From an uncultured Eubacterium sp. (GTDB lineage: Bacteria > Bacillota > Clostridia > Lachnospirales > Lachnospiraceae), in the NCBI GenBank assembly GCA_900550135.1, contig URQO01000006.1:1-55793 (forward strand): DNA of 55,793 nt, written 5' to 3'. The translations under genes were made by a program, and so were the position numbers. The notes under the pieces were generated by a model. It had not been told where the DNA came from and did no database searches. It saw only the letters and a list, made by a program, of their open reading frames with translations. The stretch's first letter is position 1. Each line of letters begins with the position of its first letter. Positions 1-7,587 of the stretch are shown piece by piece.

Positions 1-73
1 CAGCTCCATCACTTATCATAGAATGTCTATTTACAGACTTTATTTCACAGACTCCATAAATTGTTATTAGCAT
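1..73 (-). CDS. possible partial small ORF running off the window edge
   Basis: An ATG at 71-73 on the minus strand opens a frame that stays open for 24 codons to the window edge. It begins MLITIYGVCEIKSVN and lies 8 bases after the stop of the Rrf2 regulator. No clear ribosome binding site precedes it, and the residues visible match no family I recognise. Rrf2 genes are often followed by a cysteine desulfurase, but this start does not look like one. It may be a chance frame. Confidence 0.2.
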   Translation of the reverse strand, partial: MLITIYGVCEIKSVNRHSMISDGA

Positions 74-81
74 TTTTTATT

Positions 82-495
82 TTACTTTATTTTATTTTCA
101 ATTAAATCTTCCAATGTAACATTATCTAAATAATCATTAATAACGTGATTCAATTTCTGCCATAGTGGAAGTGTAATACAATCCTGTGATCTTTCACAAT
201 GTTCCGGTCCTTCTTCTATACACATAACCGGAGCCAAAGTTTTTTCTGTCAATTTTAAAATAGAACCTACCGTATAGTCTTTTGGATCTTTTGCAAGTTT
301 ATAACCACCTGATTTTCCTCTAAGACTTTTTACCATGTTCCCCTTATTTAGCATAGATACAATCATCTCAAGATATTTCATTGAAATGTTCTGTCTTTTT
401 GCTACATCCTTTAAAGACACATAATTTTCTTTGCTATTTTGTGCCAAATCTATCATAACTCTTAAAGCATATCTACCTTTAGTTGATATCATCAT
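82..495 (-). CDS. Rrf2 family transcriptional regulator
   Basis: The 137-residue protein has the standard Rrf2 layout. An N-terminal winged helix starts MISTKGRYALRVMIDLA, followed by the recognition region ISMKYLEMIVSMLNKGNMVKSLRGKSGGY. A C-terminal half carries three cysteines (VMCIEEGPEHCERSQDC) in the spacing used by IscR-type proteins to hold an Fe-S cluster. Family members sense Fe-S status, cysteine, NO or redox state and repress iron-sulfur or sulfur genes. The start is supported by an AGGTG box seven bases upstream; a second ATG follows at once. The Cys pattern suggests a cluster-binding IscR-like subtype rather than a CymR-like one, but the target genes are not visible. Confidence 0.92.
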   Translation of the reverse strand: MMISTKGRYALRVMIDLAQNSKENYVSLKDVAKRQNISMKYLEMIVSMLNKGNMVKSLRGKSGGYKLAKDPKDYTVGSILKLTEKTLAPVMCIEEGPEHCERSQDCITLPLWQKLNHVINDYLDNVTLEDLIENKIK

Positions 496-556
496 ATTAT
501 TTCACCTCTTGTTTCATTTTTTTATTTATTTAAATATACATTCTTTTGTGCTCTCA

Positions 557-1120
557 TCATTTCAGGATATCTGTCTTGGATGTTATTTTTTTCTTATTAA
601 TGATCTTATCGATAATTTTATTTCCGGCATAATATGTTATACAGCCTATAATCACTCCAAGCACTGCTCCTGCCAATACATCTGATGGAAAATGTACATA
701 CAAATACAATCTGGAAAATGCTATTAAAACTGCAAGCGGTAATAAAAACCAGCCCCACTCTTTTCTGTATAAAACTAATATTGTTGTAGCTATAACCGAA
801 GCAAAAGTGTGTCCCGATGGGAACGAATAATCTTTCGGCATTGTTACCAACAATTTGAAATCATGGTTCAACCAGCATGGACGTGGTCTTGCAACAAGAT
901 TTTTTAATATACCATTGCCAATAATTAATTCTAAAAGCAATCCAATTAATACCAAAAAACCGATTCTTCTATGTTTTTTTGAAATTAGCAATGCTACTCC
1001 TATAATAATCCATATAATACCAGCGCTACCTAAAAGAGTAATCTTTGGCATAATCATGTCCATAAAGCCACTACTCATGGCTCCCTGTATTTTGTTTAAT
1101 ATTAACCAATCCAAATTCAT
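557..1120 (-). CDS. PAP2 family membrane phosphatase
   Basis: This is an integral-membrane phosphatase of the type 2 phosphatidic acid phosphatase family, probably acting on a lipid phosphate such as undecaprenyl pyrophosphate or phosphatidylglycerophosphate. All three signature motifs are present in order: KNLVARPRP, SFPSGHTFAS and SRLYLYVHFPSDV, which give the catalytic histidines and phosphate-binding arginines. About five hydrophobic helices are visible. The frame extends to 1186, but the ATG at 1118-1120 has a GGAGA box eight bases upstream and begins with a typical first helix, giving 187 residues. Substrate specificity cannot be read from sequence. Confidence 0.9.
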   Translation of the reverse strand: MNLDWLILNKIQGAMSSGFMDMIMPKITLLGSAGIIWIIIGVALLISKKHRRIGFLVLIGLLLELIIGNGILKNLVARPRPCWLNHDFKLLVTMPKDYSFPSGHTFASVIATTILVLYRKEWGWFLLPLAVLIAFSRLYLYVHFPSDVLAGAVLGVIIGCITYYAGNKIIDKIINKKKITSKTDILK

Positions 1121-1190
1121 ATTTACTTCTCCGATGTCTTTACAAAGTATATTAAAGCACAAACATGGCTGTTTGTCTATTTCCAAGCAT

Positions 1191-1228
1191 TAAAAAAGAA
1201 GAGAAAACCAGATTTTGGCTTTCCCTTC
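1191..1228 (-). terminator. Rho-independent terminator of the secreted 724-aa protein gene
   Basis: Read on the minus strand, a 13-bp stem with two G-U pairs (GAAGGGAAAGCCA with TGGTTTTCTCTTC) and a short loop is followed directly by six T. It lies 20 bases beyond the stop at 1248. Confidence 0.8.
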
Positions 1229-1247
1229 TATTTAACTGTTTATAATT

Positions 1248-3422
1248 TTATTTTTTTATCTTAACATACTTTGGCTTTGACCATTTGCCCTGATAAGTTT
1301 TCTTTCCTTTGACAACAATGGCTTTTACTCTTGCATACAATTTTTTAGCCTTTTTAAACTTGTTATTTGATACACTATATCTCAATTTCTTAGTTGTTTT
1401 TGTCACTATTGTCTTTTTAAACTTCTTATCTTTTGCAATCTGTACTTTGTACTTGGTTGCGCCTTTAACTCTCTTCAATGTAAGACTTATTTTCTTAGCA
1501 TTTTTCTTTTTAACTGCTTTTTTAACAACTGCCTTTCCAACCTTTACAGATGATTTTTTTGTAGTCTGACTTGGCTGTTTTTTAGTTGTTGTTTGTGCAT
1601 TTGTATTTGGCTCCTGTGGCTTTGTAGTTTCTACTGCTGATGTTGTCTCTGTTTTCTCAGTTGTAGTTTCTATTTCAGGTGTTGTTTCAACTGATGGAGT
1701 TGTCTCAACTACTGGTGTTGTTTCATTTTCTGAAGTTGGTTCTGCAGTAGTTGTTGGTTCTGCAGTAGTTGTTGTTTCTGCAGTAGTTGTTGGATTTGTA
1801 GTTGGTTCCTCGTATTCTGAATATGCAGGATCTGCAAGTTCTGCAGGTGTGCTTCCTGAGAGTCCAGGGTCTGCCTTAATTGACACAGTTTTCTTTAATC
1901 CAAATGATTCTACATTGTTACTTATATACTGTGATCTTACTTCTACTTCATATGTACCTGTCGCAAGTCTGTTTTCATAGTAACTTGCCACATCCCCATT
2001 GATTCCTACCTTAATACAAACACCATCTACAAAAAGATTCAATCTCTGACCTGTTAAATCTGCCACATCAGACCATGCAATAGTAAATCCATAGTCTATA
2101 CCTTCTGTTAAAATTGAAAGTCCAAGTGGTAATGTTGGCTGATTTGGTTTGTCAAATGACTGTGCATTATCTATAAACTCACCTTTAACAGTAACCTTTG
2201 ATGACTGACCAAATGATGTTGCCGCCAAAGCTGACTCTCTGCCTTCTGCATCCACTGCTGATAAATATGCCAGATATTCACCTGCCGATACACTTTCCAA
2301 TATAACATTTGAATTGGTAATTCCGTCTACATATACACGTCTGTAAGGTGTACCTGTCTTTGCATCAAATAAATATAAGTTGTATCCTACAACTGATGCA
2401 TCTGCTGATGGAATACTTGATTCTGATGATGGTGCCCATGCAACACCTAATTTATTGTCTGCCTGCGCCGGATTGTCAGCAGGAACTTCCGGATTTCCTG
2501 TAATGTAACTTAATCCCGCCGGTGTTTTTGGACCTATGCAACTAACAGGATATGTGTAATTAAGAGTTGCTCCTGTTACTTTAAAACTAACTGTTTGTGA
2601 TAATGGTCCCTCACCCATGCTGTTTACATTTGCAGCCTGCGCTGTATATGAGCCTGCTGAAAGTCCACCTACTACACCGCCTTTTGTAGCATTGCCAATC
2701 TTTGTAACTAACTTTCCATCCCTGTAAATATAAATAACTGTTGATGTAACTGTTGGATCATATCCATCTACATTTGCTGTATCGTCGGCTCCTGCCCATG
2801 CAAACATAATTGCATTTTCAATTGTATCCGAACCACTTTTGCTTACAGCAGCAAGTCCTAATACTTTCTTAGGTAATGATGTTGCAGGTTTTGCTGTAGT
2901 CTGTTCAGGCTGTTTTGTTGTTGTTCCCGCAGGATTTGTTGCGCCCTGACCAGGTGTTGTTACTTCTCCTGAACCATTTGCAGTTGTAACTATTTCTCCA
3001 CCACCTGATGGATTTCCCTTTTTAAATACAATTGTTGCAGAACCTGTTGTTGTGGTTACAACCATTTCAGTATAAGCATTATCCTCAAACAACTGTGGAT
3101 TAACTTTAACTATTCCCTGATCATAAAAGGTAACTGCACCTGAAGTTGTTTCTGTTCCATTAATTGATATTTTTGTGTCAGCCTTCTTATTGTCTGCTGA
3201 ATAAATTAATTGGAATGTGACTCCACCATCACCGTAAAACGGAGTACTCCAGCCTACAATACTCTGACTGACTATGCAGTAACTTAAGTTGCTGTCTAAT
3301 GTTGTGTATGTAAGTGAATCATAAGTTGCTGCACTTACATTGCTTGTTGGATAGTATGTAATCGAAGATACTATCATTGCAATGGCACAAATAATCGCGC
3401 CAAATTTCTTTAACCTTTTCAT
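1248..3422 (-). CDS. large secreted multidomain protein with fibronectin-III-like modules
   Basis: The 724-residue protein has a signal peptide (MKRLKKFGAIICAIAMIVSSITYY, cleavage near SNVSAA). A beta-rich N-terminal domain spans about 33-140, followed by a Gly/Thr/Pro linker. Three fibronectin-III-like or Ig-like modules lie at roughly 185-285, 300-415 and 425-520. A long Thr/Glu/Pro-rich linker with TTAEPT repeats covers about 530-625. The last 90 residues are a strongly basic, fibronectin-like module ending in KYVKIKK. No sortase motif, catalytic signature or transmembrane anchor is visible, so it is probably secreted or held at the wall through the cationic C-terminus. The N-terminal module could bind carbohydrate, but this is a guess. 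It borders the mobile element but lies outside it, and it has its own terminator. Confidence 0.8.
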   Translation of the reverse strand: MKRLKKFGAIICAIAMIVSSITYYPTSNVSAATYDSLTYTTLDSNLSYCIVSQSIVGWSTPFYGDGGVTFQLIYSADNKKADTKISINGTETTSGAVTFYDQGIVKVNPQLFEDNAYTEMVVTTTTGSATIVFKKGNPSGGGEIVTTANGSGEVTTPGQGATNPAGTTTKQPEQTTAKPATSLPKKVLGLAAVSKSGSDTIENAIMFAWAGADDTANVDGYDPTVTSTVIYIYRDGKLVTKIGNATKGGVVGGLSAGSYTAQAANVNSMGEGPLSQTVSFKVTGATLNYTYPVSCIGPKTPAGLSYITGNPEVPADNPAQADNKLGVAWAPSSESSIPSADASVVGYNLYLFDAKTGTPYRRVYVDGITNSNVILESVSAGEYLAYLSAVDAEGRESALAATSFGQSSKVTVKGEFIDNAQSFDKPNQPTLPLGLSILTEGIDYGFTIAWSDVADLTGQRLNLFVDGVCIKVGINGDVASYYENRLATGTYEVEVRSQYISNNVESFGLKKTVSIKADPGLSGSTPAELADPAYSEYEEPTTNPTTTAETTTTAEPTTTAEPTSENETTPVVETTPSVETTPEIETTTEKTETTSAVETTKPQEPNTNAQTTTKKQPSQTTKKSSVKVGKAVVKKAVKKKNAKKISLTLKRVKGATKYKVQIAKDKKFKKTIVTKTTKKLRYSVSNNKFKKAKKLYARVKAIVVKGKKTYQGKWSKPKYVKIKK

Positions 3423-3462
3423 TTCATAAACCTCTCTTTCATTTGATTAAACATTAATTACA

Positions 3463-3468
3463 ATTATA
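3463..3468 (-). promoter_or_regulatory. -10 box of the secreted-protein gene
   Basis: TATAAT on the minus strand about 40 bases before the start of the 724-residue secreted protein gene. No good -35 hexamer is visible at 16-18 bases, so the promoter call is tentative. Confidence 0.4.
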
Positions 3469-3586
3469 CACTTGTAAAGAGTTATTTGTTAGTATCTTAT
3501 TTTTATATATGGGAATAATTTTTTAGGAAAGTGTTTTAATTTTAAGATTTTCCATATATATGTATAAACACAAAAAAGTCCTAATT

Positions 3587-3629
3587 TTGCAATAAAAAAG
3601 GGCACCTGTTAAGGTACCCATTTTATTGC
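3587..3629. terminator. bidirectional terminator, probably the original tRNA-Gly terminator
   Basis: An 8-bp core (GGGCACCT with AGGTACCC, one G-U) lies inside an extended A/T stem formed by GCAATAAAA and TTTTATTGC. It sits immediately beyond the truncated tRNA-Gly copy at 3638-3661. Before the element inserted, this hairpin would have lain just downstream of the tRNA-Gly 3' end, so it was probably that gene's terminator. Confidence 0.75.
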
Positions 3630-3637
3630 ATAAAAAG

Positions 3638-3661
3638 AAGCGCGAGACGGGGATCGAACCC
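3638..3661. repeat. attachment-site direct repeat (distal copy)
   Basis: Twenty-four bases here are identical to 11835-11858, which is the 3' end of the tRNA-Gly(GCC) gene from the acceptor stem through the T-arm. Only this fragment is present on this side, and the rest of the tRNA is absent. That is the expected duplication left by site-specific integration into a tRNA 3' end. The integrase gene starts about 100 bases inside it. Confidence 0.93.
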
Positions 3662-3682
3662 TAAAGTGAATTGTTCAGACCC

Positions 3683-3695
3683 CCCATAAATAAAG
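3683..3695. repeat. subterminal inverted repeat, left copy
   Basis: CCCATAAATAAAG here is the exact reverse complement of 11814-11826 near the other end of the element. It begins 22 bases inside the attachment repeat. It may be a site for the integrase or a directionality factor. Confidence 0.6.
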
Positions 3696-3725
3696 AGGTT
3701 CTGGCAATTCCTATCAGATTTTTCG

Positions 3726-3752
3726 GTTACTTTCGATTACTTTTTAGTTACC
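3726..3752. promoter_or_regulatory. candidate integrase arm-type sites, left
   Basis: GTTACTTTCGATTACTTTTT is followed by GTTACC. The words GTTACTTT and GATTAC recur in the same order at 11760-11792 at the other end. Iterated short motifs at both ends of a tyrosine-recombinase element are typical of arm-type integrase binding sites. Confidence 0.55.
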
Positions 3753-3757
3753 ATAGG

Positions 3758-5029
3758 CTAAATTGACAATGCCCGAATAACTTCCAAATCTGATTCTGTT
3801 GCTTCTTTCGTATCGTAGGTATAATTTCTCAAAGTTGTTTTTTCATCTGAATGTCCCATAATCTCTCTGACCGTATTGATATTAACACCAGAGCCGACCA
3901 ATGTAGAACAAACAGTTTTTCGTATTTTGTGAATAGACCGATATTTTATGTTGACATTATCACATAACTTTTGCAACCGTTCCTCGAAAACTCTAGGATA
4001 AACAAATCTACCATTTACCAAGAACATAAAAGAATCCATTGGAATGTTACGACTTGTAGAATAATCCTGTATTTCTTTGATTGCCTGTTTACCAAAATCG
4101 GATAGTGGAATTTTTCTTTCTAACTTGCCACATTTTAAATAGTTTACAAGTTTATATCCCGTACTATGAAATTTGAAATCTTCCGTTACATATCCGTCCT
4201 CTATCAGTTCATTCTGAACCGTAATAAAGTTGGGTTCAACATCTTCAAATTGTAATGCACACAATTCGCCAACTCGGACACCAGTAGAAAAGCATAATAC
4301 AATTCCGAGATACAAAATTTCCTTCTTTTGCCGATACATTTTCCATGCCTCATTGATAAGAGTAATCTTTTCTCTGTCCGTATAGACTTCCTCTTGACTT
4401 TTCTTTTTTCTATGAATTGTATAAGGTGCTTTCTTGAAGTTAATTTCTCTGAATATATTTCGTTCAATAATGTTAAATTCTTCATCAGAAGCCAAATCAA
4501 AAATTTCTCTCAATATCAATGCCATATTACCAAAGGCTTTAGAAGTTAATTGATATTCAATGATTTTGGAATATGACCAATCTTTCAAATAGCGTTTTGT
4601 CATTTCCTTAATCGGCTTGTTGATGAAATCACTATCTGACAGATAAAATTTTCTCCAATCGAACAATATTCGTGAAAGATAACCTGGACTATTAGTGCTT
4701 TTCTTTTTAGTTTCTATCCACATTGGAAAAATGTCTTTTACGGTTAAATCCTGTGCTTCATTATTCTGTACATACTCAATGACGAAATCTATCATATCTT
4801 CTGAATGTTTCAGTTTCTTCATCTTTCTTTTGCCTTGTTCATTTAAATAATAGGTTCGCCAAAAACCGTCTGTTTCACTTTTCCAAATTTTGTATTTATG
4901 TAGTTGTAGGTATTTACTTCTTTCCATTACTTCTGCATAACTACTAAAAGTCCTTGAATCAAGTTTATCACTGACCACCTCTTGTAGCAATAACAGAATT
5001 GATTTTGTGTTTTTATTATTTTGATTCAT
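3758..5029 (-). CDS. tyrosine recombinase (element integrase)
   Basis: This 423-residue phage-type integrase catalyses integration and excision at the tRNA-Gly site. An N-terminal AP2-like arm-binding region (about 40-85) is followed by a helical core-binding domain (about 95-200) and the catalytic domain. The conserved catalytic residues are visible: R252 in STGVRVGELC, H367 and R370 in HKIRKT, H393 in MGHSDEKTT, and the likely nucleophile Y403. The length is normal for Tn916-type integrases. The gene reads toward the distal attachment repeat and ends about 100 bases from it. No small xis gene is visible next to it, so excision control must lie elsewhere or use an unrecognised factor. Confidence 0.95.
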   Translation of the reverse strand: MNQNNKNTKSILLLLQEVVSDKLDSRTFSSYAEVMERSKYLQLHKYKIWKSETDGFWRTYYLNEQGKRKMKKLKHSEDMIDFVIEYVQNNEAQDLTVKDIFPMWIETKKKSTNSPGYLSRILFDWRKFYLSDSDFINKPIKEMTKRYLKDWSYSKIIEYQLTSKAFGNMALILREIFDLASDEEFNIIERNIFREINFKKAPYTIHRKKKSQEEVYTDREKITLINEAWKMYRQKKEILYLGIVLCFSTGVRVGELCALQFEDVEPNFITVQNELIEDGYVTEDFKFHSTGYKLVNYLKCGKLERKIPLSDFGKQAIKEIQDYSTSRNIPMDSFMFLVNGRFVYPRVFEERLQKLCDNVNIKYRSIHKIRKTVCSTLVGSGVNINTVREIMGHSDEKTTLRNYTYDTKEATESDLEVIRALSI

Positions 5030-5086
5030 ATATCAGGCTCCTAACGACAGTTCTAACCAAAATAGAAATAAATTCTTCCAGTCTTA

Positions 5087-5668
5087 TTAGTTCATATCTT
5101 CTGTATAACGCTTATGTATCTCCCAGTATCTTGATTTTAGAAACTGTACCATTGTTACTGTTCCGTTATCACATAACACATGAAACCAATCCACACGATT
5201 ATCTTTCGCATATAACAAAAGTTCTGCATAACTATCAATACGATTCTGAATACAAAAATCTATCATCTCTCCGATTGCTGAATATTTATCACTTGCAAGA
5301 CTAATCATTGTATTGTAATCTGCCCCAGACAAGGACAACACATCATCAATCTTATATTTCATTTTATCGGGATTGTCTAAATGGCATAAGTAACGTGCAT
5401 ATGCTCTTACACTTTTTATCGGTTCTACACCAACACCACCAATCAAATCAAATACTTCTCGTGCCTGTTCCTGTGTTTTCACACCGTCAAACATAACCAT
5501 TACATGGAAATGCTCTTTTTTCAAATCTCCATCAGAATTTATGTCTTTATTATGAATTGGAGAAACAAATGCAGGAACACATTGCTCCTCTAAAATCATT
5601 TGCCAGTTTTCGGGGGCTGATTCGGGATAAACAACAGTAGAATAATTTCGTGTTCTTTTTTTCTCCAT
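5087..5668 (-). CDS. Rep_2 family rolling-circle initiator or relaxase
   Basis: This resembles the pMV158 RepB type of HUH endonuclease. The metal-binding HUH motif is HFHVMVMF, and the tyrosine motif is VRAYARYLCHLDNPDKMKY. After a short first strand (RTRNYSTVVYPES) comes the rest of the nuclease fold and a helical C-terminal part, with no helicase domain. Family members nick the plus strand at a double-strand origin; in mobilisable elements such Rep proteins can act as relaxases. The open frame extends to 5752, but the upstream part runs through two inverted repeats. The ATG at 5666-5668 has an AGAGG box, though tightly spaced, and 5681-5683 is an alternative. The product is about 193 residues. 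Confidence 0.85.
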   Translation of the reverse strand: MEKKRTRNYSTVVYPESAPENWQMILEEQCVPAFVSPIHNKDINSDGDLKKEHFHVMVMFDGVKTQEQAREVFDLIGGVGVEPIKSVRAYARYLCHLDNPDKMKYKIDDVLSLSGADYNTMISLASDKYSAIGEMIDFCIQNRIDSYAELLLYAKDNRVDWFHVLCDNGTVTMVQFLKSRYWEIHKRYTEDMN

Positions 5669-5692
5669 TTTACCTCTGTACATTGAACAATG

Positions 5693-5727
5693 TTCTCCAG
5701 GGTGGGTCGTAGTGCCCCCCTGGAGAA
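5693..5727 (-). other. candidate double-strand origin or oriT hairpin with pMV158-like nick site
   Basis: TTCTCCAGGG and CCCTGGAGAA form a perfect 10-bp stem with a 15-base loop. On the minus strand the loop reads GGGCACTACGACCCA. The CTACGAC core matches, as I recall it, the nick sequence of the pMV158 plasmid family, cut between G and A and likewise exposed in a hairpin loop. By analogy the nick would fall between 5708 and 5707. It lies directly upstream of the Rep_2 gene, and between the FtsK-like and Rep genes as Tn916 oriT does. The match is by eye; activity is inferred. Confidence 0.7.
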
Positions 5728-5728
5728 T

Positions 5729-5775
5729 GCAGGTGGTAACGCTTCGCTCCATTTCTCTTAAATGTTGCCACCTGC
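5729..5775. repeat. second inverted repeat of the origin region
   Basis: GCAGGTGGTAAC (5729-5740) pairs with GTTGCCACCTGC (5764-5775), 11 of 12 bases plus one G-U, around a 23-base loop. It immediately adjoins the nick-site hairpin and ends before the FtsK-like stop codon. Rep binding sites or a second origin hairpin occupy this position in plasmids of the same initiator family. Confidence 0.6.
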
Positions 5776-5783
5776 ACTTACCA

Positions 5784-7022
5784 CTATCTACTCAATGCTC
5801 CTTGTTTAATAAACGGTGTAATAAATTCTCGGGGTTTTGTATCAACTCCTTGTCGATATATCAATCCTGCACCAATCTCATGTCGGTAATTTCTTACATG
5901 TGTAAAATCTGCTCCAAAAGACATTTTGTATGCAGTCTCGTTCATTCGCCCCATACAGATTTTACAAGATAAATTATCACGAATTGCCCCCTCTACAAAA
6001 CTTGTATCGGGTCTTTGTAAAATCATTCCTGCATAAATTCGCTTACTTCTGCCTGTAACAACTATGGTAGCAAGACGTTTCGCTGTTTCCTCGTAGGTCT
6101 TTTTACTTGCAGTTTTTGAAAAAGCAATTAATTCATCAAACATAAGAAATACTGGGTTAAATTCTGCCTCTTCGATGCCTATGTTCAGTAAGTCTTTTTC
6201 ACGCATTCTCACTTCTTCCTCTGTTTCACGAACAACCTTTGCAATTTCATTTTCCTTTGTAGCATACACAACAGATGGTTTATTACTAAAAAAGTAACGC
6301 ATATCGTCATCATTCTTCGGATCACAGTAAATCACCCTTACACCTTGCATAATCAGACAAGTGATTATATATTGTGCAAGTTGAGTTTTCCCACTACCTG
6401 TATTTCCTGTGAGAAGAAGATGTGGTGTCCGTTTCCAGTTCCAAGAAATGTCCTCTGAAAATACAATTTCATTTTTCCCTGTACATATAATATCTGTTTC
6501 TGATTCAATTACCATTTGTTTTTGTGGATTCAATTCAAAGCAGTATGTAATATAACCTCTTTCCTCTAATATGTCCGTGCAAATCGTACAAAACATATCA
6601 GCAAGAGCTTGTTCCAAATCTCTGAATTGTTGTGCAATCGAACTACCGTCTAGCCGAAACTTGATACAAAAGACATTACCGCTTGCATTCTCTGTATAAG
6701 TTACTTGTGGATAATATTCAATCAATTCGACCTCTTTATCCCCGAACAACGTATGTTTAATGATGTAATGGGATTGATATAGATTATTCTTTCTGATAAA
6801 ATCTTTTATAAGGTTAGAGATTTTTCTAATCTTATTAATTTTACAGCGAATGGTTACAATGTAGAGTACGCCAATACCAAGCATTGTAGCCATTCCTAAC
6901 CCAAAGAGAATATTTTTGAACACCACCAAGAAAACGATAGAAGAAATCAATCCTATCCACCACATTCCCACCAAATATTTTATCCAAGATAATTGGCGTG
7001 GTTTTAATTGTTTTTCTTTCAC
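5784..7022 (-). CDS. FtsK/SpoIIIE-type DNA-transfer ATPase (TcpA/Orf21-like)
   Basis: The 412-residue protein has two N-terminal membrane helices (about 20-57) and a cytoplasmic P-loop motor. The Walker A motif is GNTGSGKT at 206-213 and Walker B is VFLMFDE at 291-297, with a conserved YCDPKNDDD segment between them. It is shorter than chromosomal FtsK and lacks the gamma domain. It fits the coupling proteins of Tn916 and ICEBs1 that deliver relaxase-bound DNA to a secretion channel. It starts with GTG, and its start overlaps the stop of the preceding DUF961 gene by four bases, implying translational coupling. Next to a Rep gene and without a channel, its likely partner is a helper element. 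Confidence 0.9.
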   Translation of the reverse strand: MKEKQLKPRQLSWIKYLVGMWWIGLISSIVFLVVFKNILFGLGMATMLGIGVLYIVTIRCKINKIRKISNLIKDFIRKNNLYQSHYIIKHTLFGDKEVELIEYYPQVTYTENASGNVFCIKFRLDGSSIAQQFRDLEQALADMFCTICTDILEERGYITYCFELNPQKQMVIESETDIICTGKNEIVFSEDISWNWKRTPHLLLTGNTGSGKTQLAQYIITCLIMQGVRVIYCDPKNDDDMRYFFSNKPSVVYATKENEIAKVVRETEEEVRMREKDLLNIGIEEAEFNPVFLMFDELIAFSKTASKKTYEETAKRLATIVVTGRSKRIYAGMILQRPDTSFVEGAIRDNLSCKICMGRMNETAYKMSFGADFTHVRNYRHEIGAGLIYRQGVDTKPREFITPFIKQGALSR

Positions 7023-7396
7023 GCTTTTCCATCCTCCTTGCCTATTCGTAAACGAGTTTTTTCTTCAACGGGGGCGACACCTTTGGCAGTTAAAGAAAGT
7101 TTGACTTCTCCACCATTCTTGTAATCTTGCCACAGTTTTCCCTCTAATCTTTGAAAAGTCACTGGAATCGGTTCGTCATCATAATCCACTTGGGGTTTAA
7201 TTGTTCCCGCAATTTTTACAGACATTTTTTCAAAGTCTAAATCTTGAAATAAACAAGGATATGTTAATCCCCCTACACCGACTTTCACACCGTCCTCATA
7301 CTTTTCAAAAATCCTCGGTTTATCTATAAGAAGAACTGTTCCGTCTTTTACCATTTCTTCCATATTAACCTTTACTAATTTTAAAATGTTTGCCAT
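7019..7396 (-). CDS. DUF961 family (YdcP-like) element protein
   Basis: The 125-residue protein starts MANILKLVKVNMEEMVKDGTVLLIDKPRIFEKYEDGVKVG. It resembles the DUF961/YdcP proteins found upstream of the coupling ATPase in Tn916 (Orf22/Orf23) and ICEBs1; these are small beta-rich accessory proteins of element DNA processing whose exact role is poorly defined. It is the first gene of the minus-strand mobilisation operon and overlaps the FtsK-like start by four bases. The start has a strong AGGAGG box upstream. Tn916 carries two paralogues, whereas only one is seen here. Confidence 0.8.
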   Translation of the reverse strand: MANILKLVKVNMEEMVKDGTVLLIDKPRIFEKYEDGVKVGVGGLTYPCLFQDLDFEKMSVKIAGTIKPQVDYDDEPIPVTFQRLEGKLWQDYKNGGEVKLSLTAKGVAPVEEKTRLRIGKEDGKA

Positions 7397-7477
7397 TTTA
7401 CATTTCCTCCTAAAATCTAATTTTTTTAAAATCTCAATTCAATCATATTTTGCTTGTTGGATTTTATCACAAGCACT

Positions 7478-7574
7478 TATTGTTCTCCTTTCTGAAACGT
7501 ATTATACTGTATTTAAAATTCTAAAGATTGCCTAATTTACAAACCGTTTTTGGGCTATTTAAGTGGGAACAATA
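7478..7574. promoter_or_regulatory. divergent control region of the element
   Basis: Between the DUF961 and 364-residue genes lies a TATAAT box on the minus strand (7501-7506). The word GAACAATA, preceded by G's, occurs as an inverted pair: GGAGAACAATA on the minus strand (7478-7488) and GGGAACAATA on the plus strand (7565-7574). The symmetry suggests a shared operator, but no element-encoded repressor of these promoters is certain. Confidence 0.4.
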
Positions 7575-7587
7575 GAAAGGTGGAAAA

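Noticed and set aside
5669..5752. N-terminal extension of the Rep protein to 5752
   Set aside because: The added residues translate through the origin hairpins and have no homologue in Rep_2 proteins.
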